A DNA stretch of 64,000 nucleotides. It comes from Lentzea nigeriaca. Its GTDB lineage: Bacteria > Actinomycetota > Actinomycetes > Mycobacteriales > Pseudonocardiaceae. The position numbers were made by a program, and so were the translations under genes. The notes under the pieces are model-generated. The model saw only the letters and a list, made by a program, of their open reading frames with translations. It was not told the DNA's origin and made no database searches. Shown piece after piece: positions 63,702 through 64,000 of this stretch. Each line of letters starts with the position of its first letter. Positions within the stretch are counted from its first letter, which is position 1. The stretch spans positions 1,240,001-1,304,000 of the forward strand of contig NZ_JAFBCX010000001.1 of the NCBI RefSeq assembly GCF_016907955.1, written 5' to 3'.

Positions 63702-64000
63702 TCAGCGGGCGGGGAGGGCGCGGCTCAGCCAGGTCAGCAGGTCGGTGACGACCTCGTGCGCATTGGTTTCGTTGAACAGTTCATGGCGGGCTCCGGGGTA
63801 GGTGCGGTAGGTGATGTCCCTCAGTCCGGCGGCGCGGTAGCGCTCGACCAGCAGGTCGCTGAGCGAGAGGCCCGCGTTCAACGGGTCGTGGTCGCCGACC
63901 AGGACGTAGACGGGTAGTCCCGCCGGGATGCCGCCGGGCTGGGCGAGCGATGCCGAGGCCGCGCCGATGTCGGCCATGCCCTGGGCGTCGAGGCTGAAGC
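63702..64000 (-). CDS. Alpha/beta hydrolase, partial (cut by window edge)
   Basis: Only the C-terminal part of the gene is in the window; the frame continues past the right edge. The visible sequence contains LPVYVLVGDHDPLNAG, giving the catalytic aspartate region, and YPGARHELFNETN with the catalytic histidine, as in monoacylglycerol lipase or lysophospholipase-type hydrolases. The N-terminus and nucleophile cannot be checked here. Confidence 0.85.
   Translation of the reverse strand, partial: FSLDAQGMADIGAASASLAQPGGIPAGLPVYVLVGDHDPLNAGLSLSDLLVERYRAAGLRDITYRTYPGARHELFNETNAHEVVTDLLTWLSRALPAR

Noticed and set aside
1..64000. CRISPR arrays, tRNA, rRNA or insertion sequences
   Set aside because: I saw no regularly spaced short repeats, no tRNA cloverleaf with a conserved T-loop, no rRNA segments and no transposase motif in the window.

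Overview
The window is a high-GC chromosomal segment. GC-rich third codon positions, many GTG and TTG starts, long antisense shadow ORFs, an MsiK-style sugar importer without its own ATPase, an AfsR-like HTH/NB-ARC regulator and streptogrisin-like secretion all point to a filamentous actinomycete. A Pseudonocardiales member such as Lentzea, Saccharothrix or Amycolatopsis is my inference. No rRNA, tRNA, CRISPR array, integrase or intact insertion sequence was seen, so this looks like stable chromosome arm or core-accessory DNA rather than a mobile island.

Layout. (a) 0.2-2.5 kb: an ECF sigma factor, an alpha/beta hydrolase and a cupin. (b) 2.7-13.3 kb: a glycan-use locus. A leftward operon (DeoR regulator, GH4, GH38 alpha-mannosidase, GH29 alpha-L-fucosidase) diverges from a rightward operon (PfkB kinase, lipoprotein sugar binder, two ABC permeases), with repeat-rich candidate operators between them. 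(c) 13.4-21.3 kb: CPBP protease, secreted S1 protease, a PAS/GGDEF/EAL c-di-GMP enzyme, a stand-alone ketosynthase, a 4-OT tautomerase and an XRE/MmyB-like regulator. (d) 21.4-31.8 kb: a leftward seven-gene operon in which every gene overlaps the next by 1-4 nt (the last junction may instead be a short gap, depending on the start used). It encodes a GT2-GtrA-HPr-kinase-like fusion, a GT39-type membrane glycosyltransferase, a secreted membrane-anchored phosphoesterase, a membrane-anchored unknown, a GH99-like/TM/metallophosphoesterase fusion, a small secreted protein and a second metallophosphoesterase carrying duplicated DNRLRE domains. A divergent histidine kinase/response regulator pair (32-34 kb) sits beside it. 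This is the best candidate for an undescribed system.

(e) 34.1-35.8 kb: HTH-NB-ARC regulator. (f) 36-43.5 kb: two complete heavy-metal-type RND permeases separated by a 139-residue lipoprotein that looks like a minimal adaptor, then a secreted unknown. (g) 43.6-50.5 kb: PAP2 phosphatase, OmpR/HK two-component system preceded by the decayed remnant of an ABC ATPase, an intact ABC-2 exporter operon and a secreted phytase-like protein. (h) 50.6-58.7 kb: a BMP-family nucleoside-type ABC importer plus an amidohydrolase/LacI/ThuA-like unit; both transcription units carry a CAAAACG(T/A)TTTG palindrome, so the LacI protein probably controls both. (i) 58.7-62.6 kb: AbgT transporter and M20 carboxypeptidase divergent from a double-domain Lrp regulator, probably for p-aminobenzoyl-glutamate or related amides. 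(j) 62.7 kb to the right edge: an aldo/keto reductase and a truncated alpha/beta hydrolase.

Starts were chosen by ribosome binding site, overlap with the upstream stop codon and family N-terminus; many differ from the longest reading frame. Functions are from recognised motifs read by eye; no database search was run.
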